Source: a virus | Virus record (IMG/VR): IMGVR_UViG_3300021091_000059 | Span: 1 to 64,000 of that record | Length of the DNA stretch: 64,000 nt | Direction: 5' to 3' (one strand) | Part shown: in pieces, positions 42,371-51,095 of the stretch | How the letters are laid out: each line of letters begins with the position of its first letter | Position numbering within the stretch: position 1 is the stretch's first letter | Program-made: the position numbers and the translations under genes | The notes under the pieces: generated by a model | The model's database searches: none | Told to the model about the DNA's origin: nothing | What the model saw: the letters and a program-made list of their open reading frames with translations, nothing else

Positions 42371-43600
42371 ATGAAATTCACAGAATACTTAACAGAAGGC
42401 AAAGAAGGCAAGAATGTTCATCTTGAACACATTGAAGATGAAGTTCTTAATCGTGGTGTAGCCGGCACTCGTGATTCAATTAATTTTCTTCGTTCATTAC
42501 GAGATATGTTAGCAGGCAACGCTGAATCAAAAGTAAATATCACTACAAAATGGGACGGCGCACCTGCTGTATTTGCTGGTATCAATCCAGAGAATGGTAA
42601 ATTCTTCGTAGGAACTAAAGGCGTTTTTGCAAAGAATGCTAAATTAAATTATACAGATAAAGATATTAACATAAATCATCCAGCTGAGGGTCTTAATAAG
42701 AAACTTAAAGTTGCATTAAGATACTTACCAAAACTAGGTATTAAAGGTGTTTTACAGGGTGACATGATGTTCACTAAAGGTGATTTGAAAAATGAAGTCA
42801 TTGATGGTACCGATTACATTACATTTCAACCAAATACAATTGTGTATGCTGTTCCTGTTGATTCTAAATTAGCACAGATGATGATGGCTGCACAAATAGG
42901 TGTGGTGTTTCATACTTCATATACAGGTAAAAAATTGGAAGATATGAAAGCTTCATTTAATATTGATGTTAATAATCTAACGACAACCAAAGATATTTGG
43001 TTCCGTGATGCTTCTTTTGTAGATGCCTCAGGTACAGCTACATTTACAGCACAAGAAACAAAACAAATTACAAATATTTTATCTGATATTGGTAGTTTAT
43101 TCAGAGGAATTAATCCTGTGGTGTTAAATAGAATAGCAACAACAGAAATCATTAGAACACAAATTAAAACATTTAACAATTCTAAAGTTCGTGCAGGTCA
43201 AGTCATTGGTGATACATTTAAACATGTTCGTGAATTAACTCGTTTTATTGAAGATAAGTTAAATAAAGAAATACTTTCTGCTAAATTAGATAAAACTAAA
43301 AAGAAAAGAATTGCTGAGAAATCAGAATTGATGAGGTTTTATCGTAATAATGCAACAGAATTAAAAAAGATATTTGATATTCAAAATGGTTTAGTTGAAT
43401 CTAAATCAATGATTGTTAAAAAGTTACAACAAATTCGTCAGGTCACAGGAACATTTCTAAAAACAGATAAAGGTTTCAAGATTACAAACGCAGAAGGTTT
43501 TGTGGCCGTAGATAAACTAAAAGGTAACGCAGTTAAATTAGTTGATAGGCTTGAGTTTAGTCAGGCTAATTTCAATGCTGCGAAATCCTGGGAGAAATAA
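42371..43600 (+). CDS. Ligase/nucleotidyltransferase-fold protein with capsid-targeting-like tag
   Basis: A 409-residue protein. The first ten residues, MKFTEYLTEG, fit a T4-type capsid-targeting tag with an LTE|G site for gp21. A covalent nucleotidyltransferase (ligase/capping) fold is suggested by motif I K60-WDG, followed by FFVGTKG, KGVLQGDMMF and ITFQPNTIVYAV as later strand motifs. A basic helical C-terminal part (about 270-409) might bind nucleic acid. I recall this as an uncharacterised DUF in marine phages. It could join or cap nucleic acids, possibly after injection with the genome; that is inference. Confidence 0.6.
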   Translation: MKFTEYLTEGKEGKNVHLEHIEDEVLNRGVAGTRDSINFLRSLRDMLAGNAESKVNITTKWDGAPAVFAGINPENGKFFVGTKGVFAKNAKLNYTDKDININHPAEGLNKKLKVALRYLPKLGIKGVLQGDMMFTKGDLKNEVIDGTDYITFQPNTIVYAVPVDSKLAQMMMAAQIGVVFHTSYTGKKLEDMKASFNIDVNNLTTTKDIWFRDASFVDASGTATFTAQETKQITNILSDIGSLFRGINPVVLNRIATTEIIRTQIKTFNNSKVRAGQVIGDTFKHVRELTRFIEDKLNKEILSAKLDKTKKKRIAEKSELMRFYRNNATELKKIFDIQNGLVESKSMIVKKLQQIRQVTGTFLKTDKGFKITNAEGFVAVDKLKGNAVKLVDRLEFSQANFNAAKSWEK

Positions 43601-43601
43601 A

Positions 43602-43874
43602 ATGGCATATGATTTAACCAAAATATTACAAGAGTATGGTGATAACGATTTCGGCTTTACGGCTGTAGATGAAGCGGAATACAATGCAGTTATCGCACAA
43701 AAAGACGAAACAGTTGAAGAATATAAATCAAGACTTCAACAAGTAGAAAAGATTGTAATGCCTCTTTTGATTAATTTATTGAAAACAGCTAATCAACCAA
43801 TTATTAAATGGCCTAATCGTAAACCTATTTTAGAATCACAAATTGAAAAGATAATTAAGCTTACAAGAGATTAA
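43602..43874 (+). CDS. Small conserved phage protein
   Basis: A 90-residue protein; the ATG at 43602 follows GGGAGA. Segments NDFGFTAVDEAEY, a charged helix (EEYKSRLQQVEKIVMPLLIN) and IKWPNRKPILESQIEKI are familiar from aquatic T4-like phages, where it is unnamed. Virion or scaffold-associated role possible from late location. Ends one base before the next ATG. Confidence 0.65.
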   Translation: MAYDLTKILQEYGDNDFGFTAVDEAEYNAVIAQKDETVEEYKSRLQQVEKIVMPLLINLLKTANQPIIKWPNRKPILESQIEKIIKLTRD

Positions 43875-43875
43875 A

Positions 43876-44490
43876 ATGAAATCATTTTACGGTTTTATTA
43901 CTGAAGAATTCAAAGATGGTGGACTAACCATATTTGATATTGATGACACTTTGTTCAAAACAACAGCTCGTGTCAATGTTAAAAAAGGTAATAAGATTAT
44001 TAAAAGACTTGCTCCACATTCATACAATACATATGAATTAAAAGATGGCGAAGAATTTGATTTCAAAGAATTTCGTGATGCTGAAAAGTTTTACAATGAA
44101 TCTAAACCTATTAAAGGTATGATGGCCAAAGCTAAGGCAATTCTAAAAAACTCATTGAAAAGCGAATTAAGTCGTGTTATTATTGTAACAGCACGAGATG
44201 ACCTTGATGATCGTGAAAAGTTTTTAGATACATTTCGTAAATATGGTTTTGATATTGATCGTGTTCGTGTTGAAAGAGCTGGTAAAATTAAAGATATTCG
44301 TGGCACAGCTATTTCAAAGATGGTTATTATTCGAAACTATTTAAATACCAAGCAGTTTTCAAGAGTAAGATTGTTTGATGATTCAATTGAAAATCTAAAA
44401 GCATTCTTACATCTACAAAAAGAATTTGAAGATATTAAGTTTGAAGCCTATTTCGTTAAAGAAGATGGCACAATAAGGACAGTTAAATAA
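43876..44490 (+). CDS. HAD-superfamily phosphatase with capsid-targeting-like tag
   Basis: A 204-residue haloacid-dehalogenase-fold protein. Motif I is DIDDTL (D21, D23), motif II VTARDD, and motif IV LFDDSIENL near the C-terminus. This arrangement resembles the 3'-phosphatase part of polynucleotide kinase. The N-terminus MKSFYGFITEEF matches the tag seen on neighbouring late proteins. It lies close after the ligase-like gene, so end-healing followed by ligation is a reasonable hypothesis. One-base overlap with the next gene. Confidence 0.72.
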   Translation: MKSFYGFITEEFKDGGLTIFDIDDTLFKTTARVNVKKGNKIIKRLAPHSYNTYELKDGEEFDFKEFRDAEKFYNESKPIKGMMAKAKAILKNSLKSELSRVIIVTARDDLDDREKFLDTFRKYGFDIDRVRVERAGKIKDIRGTAISKMVIIRNYLNTKQFSRVRLFDDSIENLKAFLHLQKEFEDIKFEAYFVKEDGTIRTVK

Positions 44491-44774
44491 TGTTAAAACA
44501 AGTCAATGGTCGCTGGGCATTAGTGTCAAAAAAGACACAGAGACCTTTAGCTTATTATAAGGGTGAGGGCAAACCATCTGACGAATGGGTTGCTAAACAT
44601 GAAAGAAGAATTCAATTCTTTAAAAGTGGTATGAATGAAGCTGTGAGTTCTGATATTCTACCTAAATCGGGTGCAGGACAAGAGGGAACAGATACATTAT
44701 TAAAATCGTATCAAAAAGATACACCCGGCCAATCTAAAATTATAGGATTCAAACAGTACCGCAAGACTAAATAA
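44490..44774 (+). CDS. Small conserved basic protein
   Basis: A 94-residue protein beginning VNGRWALVSKKTQRPLAYYK, then EWVAKHERRIQFFKSGMNEA and a flexible Gly/Ser-rich tail. The tail motif KSGAGQEGTD is low complexity. I recall similar unnamed proteins in aquatic T4-like phages. Late location suggests a virion component. Confidence 0.6.
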   Translation: MLKQVNGRWALVSKKTQRPLAYYKGEGKPSDEWVAKHERRIQFFKSGMNEAVSSDILPKSGAGQEGTDTLLKSYQKDTPGQSKIIGFKQYRKTK

Positions 44775-44794
44775 AATATATTATTGGAGTTATT

Positions 44795-45652
44795 ATGAAA
44801 GACATAGTGGTTGGTTGTATTACTGGTTATAATTTTGAGAAAATAAAACCTTGGGTTAATTCATTAGACACCTGTGGTTTTACTGGCACCAAAGCCATGA
44901 TTTGTTATAATGTTGATTATGAAACGACTGAAGAATTAGTTAAGCGTGGTTACACCATTTTTGCATTTAAGAAAAATGATGAAGCTAAACGATTTGAATA
45001 TAAAGATAATTTCTCCATCGTTGTTGAACGATTCTACCATCTCTGGTATTTCTTAAAAGGTCTCAAAGGACAATATCGTAACATCATTACAACCGATGTT
45101 AAAGATGTGGTCTTTCAAACCAACCCATCTTTATTTTTAGAACGAGTTATCAAAGACGGCAAAAAGATTAATGTTGCCTGCGAATCTATTCATTATAAAG
45201 ATGAAGATTGGGGTGATAACAACTTATTGAAATCTTTTGGTCCGCTAATACACGAACACAATCGTAACAATCTTATCTACAATGCAGGCACAATCTCTGG
45301 TGATTTTGACACTATGATTGACGCCTTTCTAAACATCTATCTATTATGTAACGGTTCAAACCCATTTATTGAAGGTGGTGGTGGGCCAGACCAAGCTGCA
45401 CTCAATGTTTTATTACAATTAGAACCATATAAATCAATCACTAATTTTGCCATGAGTGAAGATGGTTATGCAGCTCAATTAGGTACCACAGGTCCACAAA
45501 TACAAAATAAATATGGTGATAAAGTGGTAGAAAAAACACCAATTTTAGTGAATAATATGGTTTGCACTAGCAACGGACAGGTATTCTCCTTGGTTCACCA
45601 ATATGATAGAGTGCCTGAATGGAAAGAATTGATTGAGAAAAAATATGCGTAA
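44795..45652 (+). CDS. Glycosyltransferase-like protein
   Basis: A 285-residue protein. Features of a nucleotide-sugar transferase are VVGCITGYNFEKIKPWV at the start, IITTDVKDVVFQTNP (metal-binding-type DVKD), LIYNAGTISGDFDTM and PDQAALNVLL. It starts a cassette with a second glycosyltransferase-like gene, a radical-SAM enzyme and two methyltransferases. The cassette probably builds or modifies a glycan or other surface group. Stop overlaps the next gene by 8 nt. Confidence 0.72.
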   Translation: MKDIVVGCITGYNFEKIKPWVNSLDTCGFTGTKAMICYNVDYETTEELVKRGYTIFAFKKNDEAKRFEYKDNFSIVVERFYHLWYFLKGLKGQYRNIITTDVKDVVFQTNPSLFLERVIKDGKKINVACESIHYKDEDWGDNNLLKSFGPLIHEHNRNNLIYNAGTISGDFDTMIDAFLNIYLLCNGSNPFIEGGGGPDQAALNVLLQLEPYKSITNFAMSEDGYAAQLGTTGPQIQNKYGDKVVEKTPILVNNMVCTSNGQVFSLVHQYDRVPEWKELIEKKYA

Positions 45653-46391
45653 CATTATCTTTGTACCTGTAGGCCAAGAACTATCATTCCATGAAGCGTA
45701 TGATAAGAACAATCATTGGCGTTACACTAAATCTAACAGAGATTATGAAGTTATTGCTTATCAATATAAAGATTTTGATATTGAACCAGACACTTACGAT
45801 TATTTAATTAAAGATGTTGGTTTCAAATGGGATTTAGTAAAACATTTCCTTGATACTTTTGATTGGCGAGATTATAATTATATTGGTTTTTGGGACGATG
45901 ATTTGGTTACAGATATTCAAAGTGTCAATCGTGGTTTAGAATTAGCAGAAAAACATGATATGAAACTTTTTCAATTATCAACACTTGCAGGTTCAGCATC
46001 TTCTCATGCGGTGCTACATCAAAATAAAGAATGGGTTTATAGTAGAACTAATTTTATTGAAGGCATGGCACCATTCTTTCATACTTCATTGATACCGATT
46101 CTATTAGATTTTTGGGAATATCATAAAGTTTATAGTGGTTGGGGATTTGATATGGTGTTTTCATCCATCTGCCGTGAAAAGGCTGGAGTAATACACGAAG
46201 TTTCAATGTATCATCCAGATAGACCAAGTAATTATGATAAACACAAAGCCTTCCTTGAAATGGAAGAAATACTCAACAAAGTTTATCCTAAATTTATGCA
46301 AGACAAATATGGCACACCTGACAAAAAGGATATTGATTGGTCAGGTGCTCAAAGACACGAAGTTGTATATGAATTCACACTAAAGGGTTAA
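45645..46391 (+). CDS. DUF707-like glycosyltransferase
   Basis: A 248-residue protein (ATG at 45645; a TTG four codons upstream is possible). The metal-binding strand YIGFWDDDLVTDI and VYSGWGFDMVFSSI with HPDRPSNYDKH resemble DUF707-type glycosyltransferases. Together with the preceding gene it supports a glycan-building cassette. Acceptor unknown. Confidence 0.7.
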   Translation: MRNIIFVPVGQELSFHEAYDKNNHWRYTKSNRDYEVIAYQYKDFDIEPDTYDYLIKDVGFKWDLVKHFLDTFDWRDYNYIGFWDDDLVTDIQSVNRGLELAEKHDMKLFQLSTLAGSASSHAVLHQNKEWVYSRTNFIEGMAPFFHTSLIPILLDFWEYHKVYSGWGFDMVFSSICREKAGVIHEVSMYHPDRPSNYDKHKAFLEMEEILNKVYPKFMQDKYGTPDKKDIDWSGAQRHEVVYEFTLKG

Positions 46392-46393
46392 AA

Positions 46394-47512
46394 ATGGATG
46401 TTATTAATGTAAGTAAAATTATCAAACCAAAAAAAGAATATGTGATTGATAATCAAATTAGAGGCCGTAGTTATTCAAGTAATCACGCAAAGTTACTTAA
46501 ACACATGGATCGCCTGATTGATTTACAACAAGGTAAACGACCTAGACCGGTCATGTTTCATATGTCACCTTGTAATCCATGTAATCTAACGTGTTCATTC
46601 TGTTGTTTTGCTAATCGTGCCATGACAGAAATGCTTACGGTTGAACAAATGAAATCAGCCATTGACCAATTTACAGCCCTAGGTGTTACTGGTATGGAAT
46701 TTACAGGCGGTGGTGAACCGACACTACATCCAAAATTAGATGAAATTATTGAATATGGTTATAACAAAGGCCTAAAAATGGGTATTTGTACCAACGGTTC
46801 AAAACTTAAAAAGATTAAAAATTGGCATATGATGTCATGGGTTCGCCTAGGCATGTATTCATGGGACGAAAAGAAACCATACCCATATCATCTTGAAGTG
46901 TTTGATGGGTTAGACATTGAAATTTCAGCCGCATATGTTTGGGATGGCGCCACAGACACCTCAACGAACCCAAATATTACGGGTGAATGGACAGATAACC
47001 ATGCTAAAAAACTTGCAACCAATGAATATAAAGAAGAAAACTTTATGAAGATGTTAGCTTGGGTTGAAGAAAAGAAAATACCAACACGGATTGCTTTTAA
47101 TGCAATTAAATCCACAGACATTGTTGCAAAAGATATTGAATCAATTAGAGTGTTAATTGGTAAACATGAAGAAAAACATGGTAAATTACAATACGCTTTC
47201 TTATCAGATTTTAACTTCAAAGGTACAAGAAGAAACAATCATTGTTATATGCACGGAGTAAAACCTTGCGTGTTCACCGATGGTAATGTTTATGTTTGTC
47301 CTTCAGCCGAATTAGCACCAGAAAATAATTATCAAGTCAATGATGAATTTAAGTTATGTGATATTGCTGGTATTACAGACTTTTATAATTCACAAGTTGG
47401 TGGGCCTGATGTTTTTAGAAGATATCATGACTGTTCATTCTGTAAATATGCTTATCAGAATGAATTGATTGATGATGTATTAATGCCAACTAAACATAAT
47501 GAATTTGCATAG
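46394..47512 (+). CDS. Radical SAM enzyme with SPASM-like C-terminus
   Basis: A 372-residue radical SAM protein. The cluster-binding motif is C63-NLT-C67-SF-C70 (CNLTCSFC), followed by MEFTGGGEPTLHP. Near the C-terminus, KPCVFTDGNVYVCPSAE and YHDCSFCKYA supply further Cys pairs typical of SPASM/twitch auxiliary clusters. It is probably a modifying enzyme in the glycan/methyltransferase cassette. It does not carry PqqE-type motifs, so I do not link it to pqqA. Enzyme class is secure, substrate unknown. Confidence 0.85.
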   Translation: MDVINVSKIIKPKKEYVIDNQIRGRSYSSNHAKLLKHMDRLIDLQQGKRPRPVMFHMSPCNPCNLTCSFCCFANRAMTEMLTVEQMKSAIDQFTALGVTGMEFTGGGEPTLHPKLDEIIEYGYNKGLKMGICTNGSKLKKIKNWHMMSWVRLGMYSWDEKKPYPYHLEVFDGLDIEISAAYVWDGATDTSTNPNITGEWTDNHAKKLATNEYKEENFMKMLAWVEEKKIPTRIAFNAIKSTDIVAKDIESIRVLIGKHEEKHGKLQYAFLSDFNFKGTRRNNHCYMHGVKPCVFTDGNVYVCPSAELAPENNYQVNDEFKLCDIAGITDFYNSQVGGPDVFRRYHDCSFCKYAYQNELIDDVLMPTKHNEFA

Positions 47513-47520
47513 GATATAAT

Positions 47521-48141
47521 ATGAACTTAAAAAAAGTGTTTGATGAAAAGTATTTTGAAGATGGTGTTCGTAGTCGTGTAAGTGCCTATGAAAATTATCG
47601 TTGGATGCCAGAGAGAACCATTCGTGAAGCCTCTTCAATCATTAACAATATACAATTTGATAATGTATTAGATTATGGTTGTGCCAAAGGTTTCATGGTG
47701 TATGCGATGAGATTACTTGGTAAAGAAGCTTATGGTGTTGATGTATCAGAATACGCTGTCACACATGGCCATGAAAAAGTAAAACCATACCTTTCAGTCA
47801 TTGAAACAACTGAAGACATCAAGGGTGGCTGGGATTTAATTATTGCTAAAGATGTTCTTGAGCATATACCTAAAGAACAATTACCTGAAGTGTTGGCTGC
47901 ATTTAGACGCCGTTGTAAATATCTATTTGTTGGTGTTCCACTTGGTGATGGTAAACGATATAGAATCCGTGAGTATGAAATGGATGTCACTCATGTTGTC
48001 CGTGAACCAGAGGAATGGTGGTTAACCACTCTAGTTGAAGCTGGTTTTAAGATTAAATATTTTGACTATCAGTTTGGTCATCTCAAAGAAAACTGGACAA
48101 CCAGCCATCCACACGGTAACGCATTTATTGTTGCCGAGTAA
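47521..48141 (+). CDS. Class I SAM-dependent methyltransferase 1
   Basis: A 206-residue methyltransferase. SAM-binding motif I is VLDYGCAKG, the acidic end of strand 2 is AYGVDVSEYAV, and LIIAKDVLEHI is motif IV. Length and motifs suit small-molecule or sugar methylation. It is in the middle of the modification cassette and overlaps the next methyltransferase by one base. Confidence 0.85.
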   Translation: MNLKKVFDEKYFEDGVRSRVSAYENYRWMPERTIREASSIINNIQFDNVLDYGCAKGFMVYAMRLLGKEAYGVDVSEYAVTHGHEKVKPYLSVIETTEDIKGGWDLIIAKDVLEHIPKEQLPEVLAAFRRRCKYLFVGVPLGDGKRYRIREYEMDVTHVVREPEEWWLTTLVEAGFKIKYFDYQFGHLKENWTTSHPHGNAFIVAE

Positions 48142-48722
48142 TGGATCATTTCTACAAAAAAATACAAGAAAAAACATTCTTCAATTATGAAAATGTTTAT
48201 GATTATGTTATCAAACAATATGATACAGCCAAATTTGTTGAAATAGGTGTTTGGCGTGGTCAGTCTGTTTGTTATGCAGCCGTAGAGATTATCAATAAAG
48301 GCAAAAATATTACTATTGATGCCGTTGATACTTGGGAAGGTTCGCCTGAAGAAAATCTACATTTCAAAGACCCATTTGAAGAAGAAGGGTCACTTTATAA
48401 CATCTTCCTCAAGAACATTGAACCAGTCAAACATATTATCACTCCTGTAAAAATGGATAGCGTCCAGGCCTCTTCCAGATATGAGGATAGGTCATTGGAT
48501 TTTGTTTTCATAGATGGTTCTCATCTATATGAAGCCGTTCTGGCAGACATTCACGCATGGTTACCCAAAGTTAAGATTGGTGGTTTCCTTGGAGGCCATG
48601 ATTATGGTAACATGGGTGAACCACTTAATGGTGTGCAAAAAGCCGTTGATGAGATTTTTGGTGACGATAAAAGAACCTATAATCCTGGCTGGGGCAGTTG
48701 GTTGCATCATCTAAAAGCATAA
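48141..48722 (+). CDS. Class I SAM-dependent methyltransferase 2
   Basis: A 193-residue protein with VEIGVWRGQSVCYAA (SAM loop), TIDAVDTWEG and LDFVFIDGSHLYEAVLADI, the pattern of Methyltransf_24-type enzymes that accompany glycosyltransferases. It ends the cassette and carries a CATAAATA late element over its stop codon. Confidence 0.85.
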   Translation: MDHFYKKIQEKTFFNYENVYDYVIKQYDTAKFVEIGVWRGQSVCYAAVEIINKGKNITIDAVDTWEGSPEENLHFKDPFEEEGSLYNIFLKNIEPVKHIITPVKMDSVQASSRYEDRSLDFVFIDGSHLYEAVLADIHAWLPKVKIGGFLGGHDYGNMGEPLNGVQKAVDEIFGDDKRTYNPGWGSWLHHLKA

Positions 48723-48725
48723 ATA
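48718..48725 (+). promoter_or_regulatory. Late promoter element CATAAATA before 48760 gene
   Basis: CATAAATA overlaps the preceding stop codon, 34 nt before the ATG. Identical to elements at 6771, 11921 and 41064. Confidence 0.55.
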
Positions 48726-48759
48726 AACGATAATAATTAACTGCTGTAGAGGCGGAAGA

Positions 48760-50670
48760 ATGAAGTTTATAGACTTTTTAATTAAAGAATCAAAAGATAG
48801 ACATGCCGTTTTGGCCTTTGGAAGGTTTCAACCACCTACGACTGGTCATGAGGTTCTTGTCAATAAAGTCAAAGAAGTAGCAAAACAACATAACGCTGAA
48901 CATCACATCGTTTTATCACATTCAAACGATCCTAAATCTAACCCTCTCACAGCAAAACAAAAAGTTAAACACGCTAAACGTTTCTTTCCAAATACAAATA
49001 TTCGCACTTCTAATAAAGAACATCCTAACTTTTTAACACAAGCTGCAAAACTACACAAGTCTGGTGTAACACATTTACACATGGTTGCTGGTTCAGATCG
49101 CATACCAGAGTATAAAAGAGTGTTAAAAAAATATAATGGATCACATGAAAGTGCTTTATTTAATTTTAAAAATATTCAAATTCATTCTGCTGGTGAACGA
49201 GATCCAGATGCAGAGGGTACCACAGGCATGTCAGGTTCTAAAATGAGAGTTCATGCAGCTTCTGGTAAATACAGAGAATTCAAAAAAGGTGTGCCTAAGC
49301 ACATATCAGATGGACACGCAAAAGAATTATACCACGATTTGCGTAAGGGTATGAATATGAAAGAAGATATTAACGAAACATTCAATGAAGTATTAAATGA
49401 AGGTGTCCATGACCAAAATATATTCAAGGCTGTGTTCCTTGCTGGTGGTCCAGGTTCAGGTAAAGATTATGTATTAAGTAACACACTTGAGGGCCAAGGC
49501 CTAGTAGAGATTAATTCAGATAAAGCTCTTGAATTCTTAATGGATAAAAAAGGCCTTGATAAAACAATGCCTGCTACTGAAAAAGATAAAAGAGATATTG
49601 TTAGAACAAAAGCAAAAACAATTACAGAATTAAAACAAAGATTGGCATTATTAGGTCGTAATGGTTTGATTATCAATGGCACAGGTGATGACTATGAAAA
49701 GATTTCTCGTATCAAAGAGAAACTAGAAGAATTAGGATATGAATCAGCTATGATTCTCGTCAACACAAATGATGAAATATCCAAACAAAGAAATATTGAA
49801 AGAGGTCAACGAGGCGGCCGTGTCGTTCCTGAAAATATTCGTAAAGAAAAGTGGGATAGTGTTCAACGCTCAAGACCAGAATTTGCAAAACTATTTGGTC
49901 AGAATTACATAGAGTTTGATAATTCTGAAGATTTACGCCAAGCTTCACCTGAAGTAGTTAAAGCTAAAAAAGAAGAATTACTCCAACTCTATACAAACAT
50001 ACAACAATTTGTAGGTAGACCGCCAGCTACTGAAACATCGCAACAATGGGTGGCTACACAAATGCAAGCTGTTGATACATTACCAATTGCAAAAAATGGT
50101 GCTGAAAAAACACCAGATATTGGTTCAAAAGCTGCACAAGAGGCACAAAGACTTGGTCTACAATATTATGGTTTTGGTCGTTACGGACAAAACGGCGAAG
50201 TTACATATCGCTCGGTTCATGATACATTAGTAAAAGTTGTAAAACAACCAACAGAGAAACCTATGAAAAAAAATATCAATGAAGAATTTGAAAACTTCTT
50301 AAGTGAAGAAAAATATGTTACAGATAAATCTGGCAATAAAAAGGTTTACACGCTTCGTTCACATGCAGCTTCAGAAGCACACAAAAAACAAGGCGTTATA
50401 TATAAACATAAACAAGGGTATGTGATTAAATTAAAAGAATCTATTGACAAAGGTATTGAACCCGGTCTATCCATGGCGGCTTCAGGTGAAAGTCCAGATA
50501 GAGATATGGGTGAAAAAATTAAAAAGAAAACAGGTAAAGCTTCACAAGTAGCAGAAACAATTGGTGATGGTGGTGAAATGGCAACATCAATGTCAGATCA
50601 AAAAGAAGGTGAATTAAAAAGAAAAGGTATTTCATTATCATCATTCAAAGCTAAAAGGGCCATAGGATGA
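48760..50670 (+). CDS. Nucleotidyltransferase-kinase fusion with capsid-targeting-like tag
   Basis: A 636-residue multidomain protein. Tag-like MKFIDFLIKES begins it. A nucleotidyltransferase domain (about 15-195) has GRFQPPTTGH (21-30) and SGSKMR, as in NMN adenylyltransferases. A P-loop kinase domain (about 220-410) has GGPGSGK at 229-235 and the GGRVVPE motif of zeta-toxin/polynucleotide-kinase-like enzymes. Basic, low-complexity modules follow. It may act in NAD metabolism or on nucleic-acid or sugar nucleotides; the exact substrates are unknown. A late promoter is upstream. Confidence 0.72.
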   Translation: MKFIDFLIKESKDRHAVLAFGRFQPPTTGHEVLVNKVKEVAKQHNAEHHIVLSHSNDPKSNPLTAKQKVKHAKRFFPNTNIRTSNKEHPNFLTQAAKLHKSGVTHLHMVAGSDRIPEYKRVLKKYNGSHESALFNFKNIQIHSAGERDPDAEGTTGMSGSKMRVHAASGKYREFKKGVPKHISDGHAKELYHDLRKGMNMKEDINETFNEVLNEGVHDQNIFKAVFLAGGPGSGKDYVLSNTLEGQGLVEINSDKALEFLMDKKGLDKTMPATEKDKRDIVRTKAKTITELKQRLALLGRNGLIINGTGDDYEKISRIKEKLEELGYESAMILVNTNDEISKQRNIERGQRGGRVVPENIRKEKWDSVQRSRPEFAKLFGQNYIEFDNSEDLRQASPEVVKAKKEELLQLYTNIQQFVGRPPATETSQQWVATQMQAVDTLPIAKNGAEKTPDIGSKAAQEAQRLGLQYYGFGRYGQNGEVTYRSVHDTLVKVVKQPTEKPMKKNINEEFENFLSEEKYVTDKSGNKKVYTLRSHAASEAHKKQGVIYKHKQGYVIKLKESIDKGIEPGLSMAASGESPDRDMGEKIKKKTGKASQVAETIGDGGEMATSMSDQKEGELKRKGISLSSFKAKRAIG

Positions 50671-51068
50671 AATCGTTCAAAACTTACATTACAGAAAGAT
50701 GCTGGGACGGCTATAAAGCTGTAGGTCTCAAGAAAAAAGGAGATAGAATGGTACCTAATTGTGTACCAGTTTCCGAATCTCAAGAGTTAAGTGAAGTGGC
50801 TGCATGGCAACGCAAAGAAGGTAAAAATCCTGAAGGCGGTTTGAATCGCAAAGGTATTGAATCATATCGCCGTGAGAATCCAGGTTCAAAACTTTCTATG
50901 GCAGTTACAACAAAACCAAGCAAACTAAAACCAGGTTCAAAGGCCGCTAATCGCCGTAAATCATTTTGTGCTCGTATGGGAGGTATGAAGAAAAAATTAA
51001 CCTCTACAAAAACTGCCAATGATCCAGATAGCCGTATTAATAAAGCGTTAAGAAAATGGAATTGTTAA
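50667..51068 (+). CDS. Basic Cys-containing virion-type protein (DUF6321-like)
   Basis: A 133-residue basic protein. The N-terminus MKSFKTYITERC fits the shared late-protein tag. The C-terminal part (about 60-133), with GLNRKGIESYRRENPGSKL, RRKSFCARMGGMKKKL and NDPDSRINKALRKWNC, is a module common in aquatic phages (DUF6321-like, from memory). Positive charge and conserved Cys suggest a DNA-bound internal head protein. Overlaps the previous gene by 4 nt. Confidence 0.65.
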   Translation: MKSFKTYITERCWDGYKAVGLKKKGDRMVPNCVPVSESQELSEVAAWQRKEGKNPEGGLNRKGIESYRRENPGSKLSMAVTTKPSKLKPGSKAANRRKSFCARMGGMKKKLTSTKTANDPDSRINKALRKWNC

Positions 51069-51095
51069 TAAAAATTAAAACTTAGGAGAATCACA

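Noticed and set aside
46394-47512. Radical SAM enzyme as PqqE partner of the phage PqqA
   Set aside because: It lies 14 kb from pqqA in a glycan-type cassette, and its N-terminal region lacks PqqE-like sequence as I remember it. Only the enzyme class is shared.
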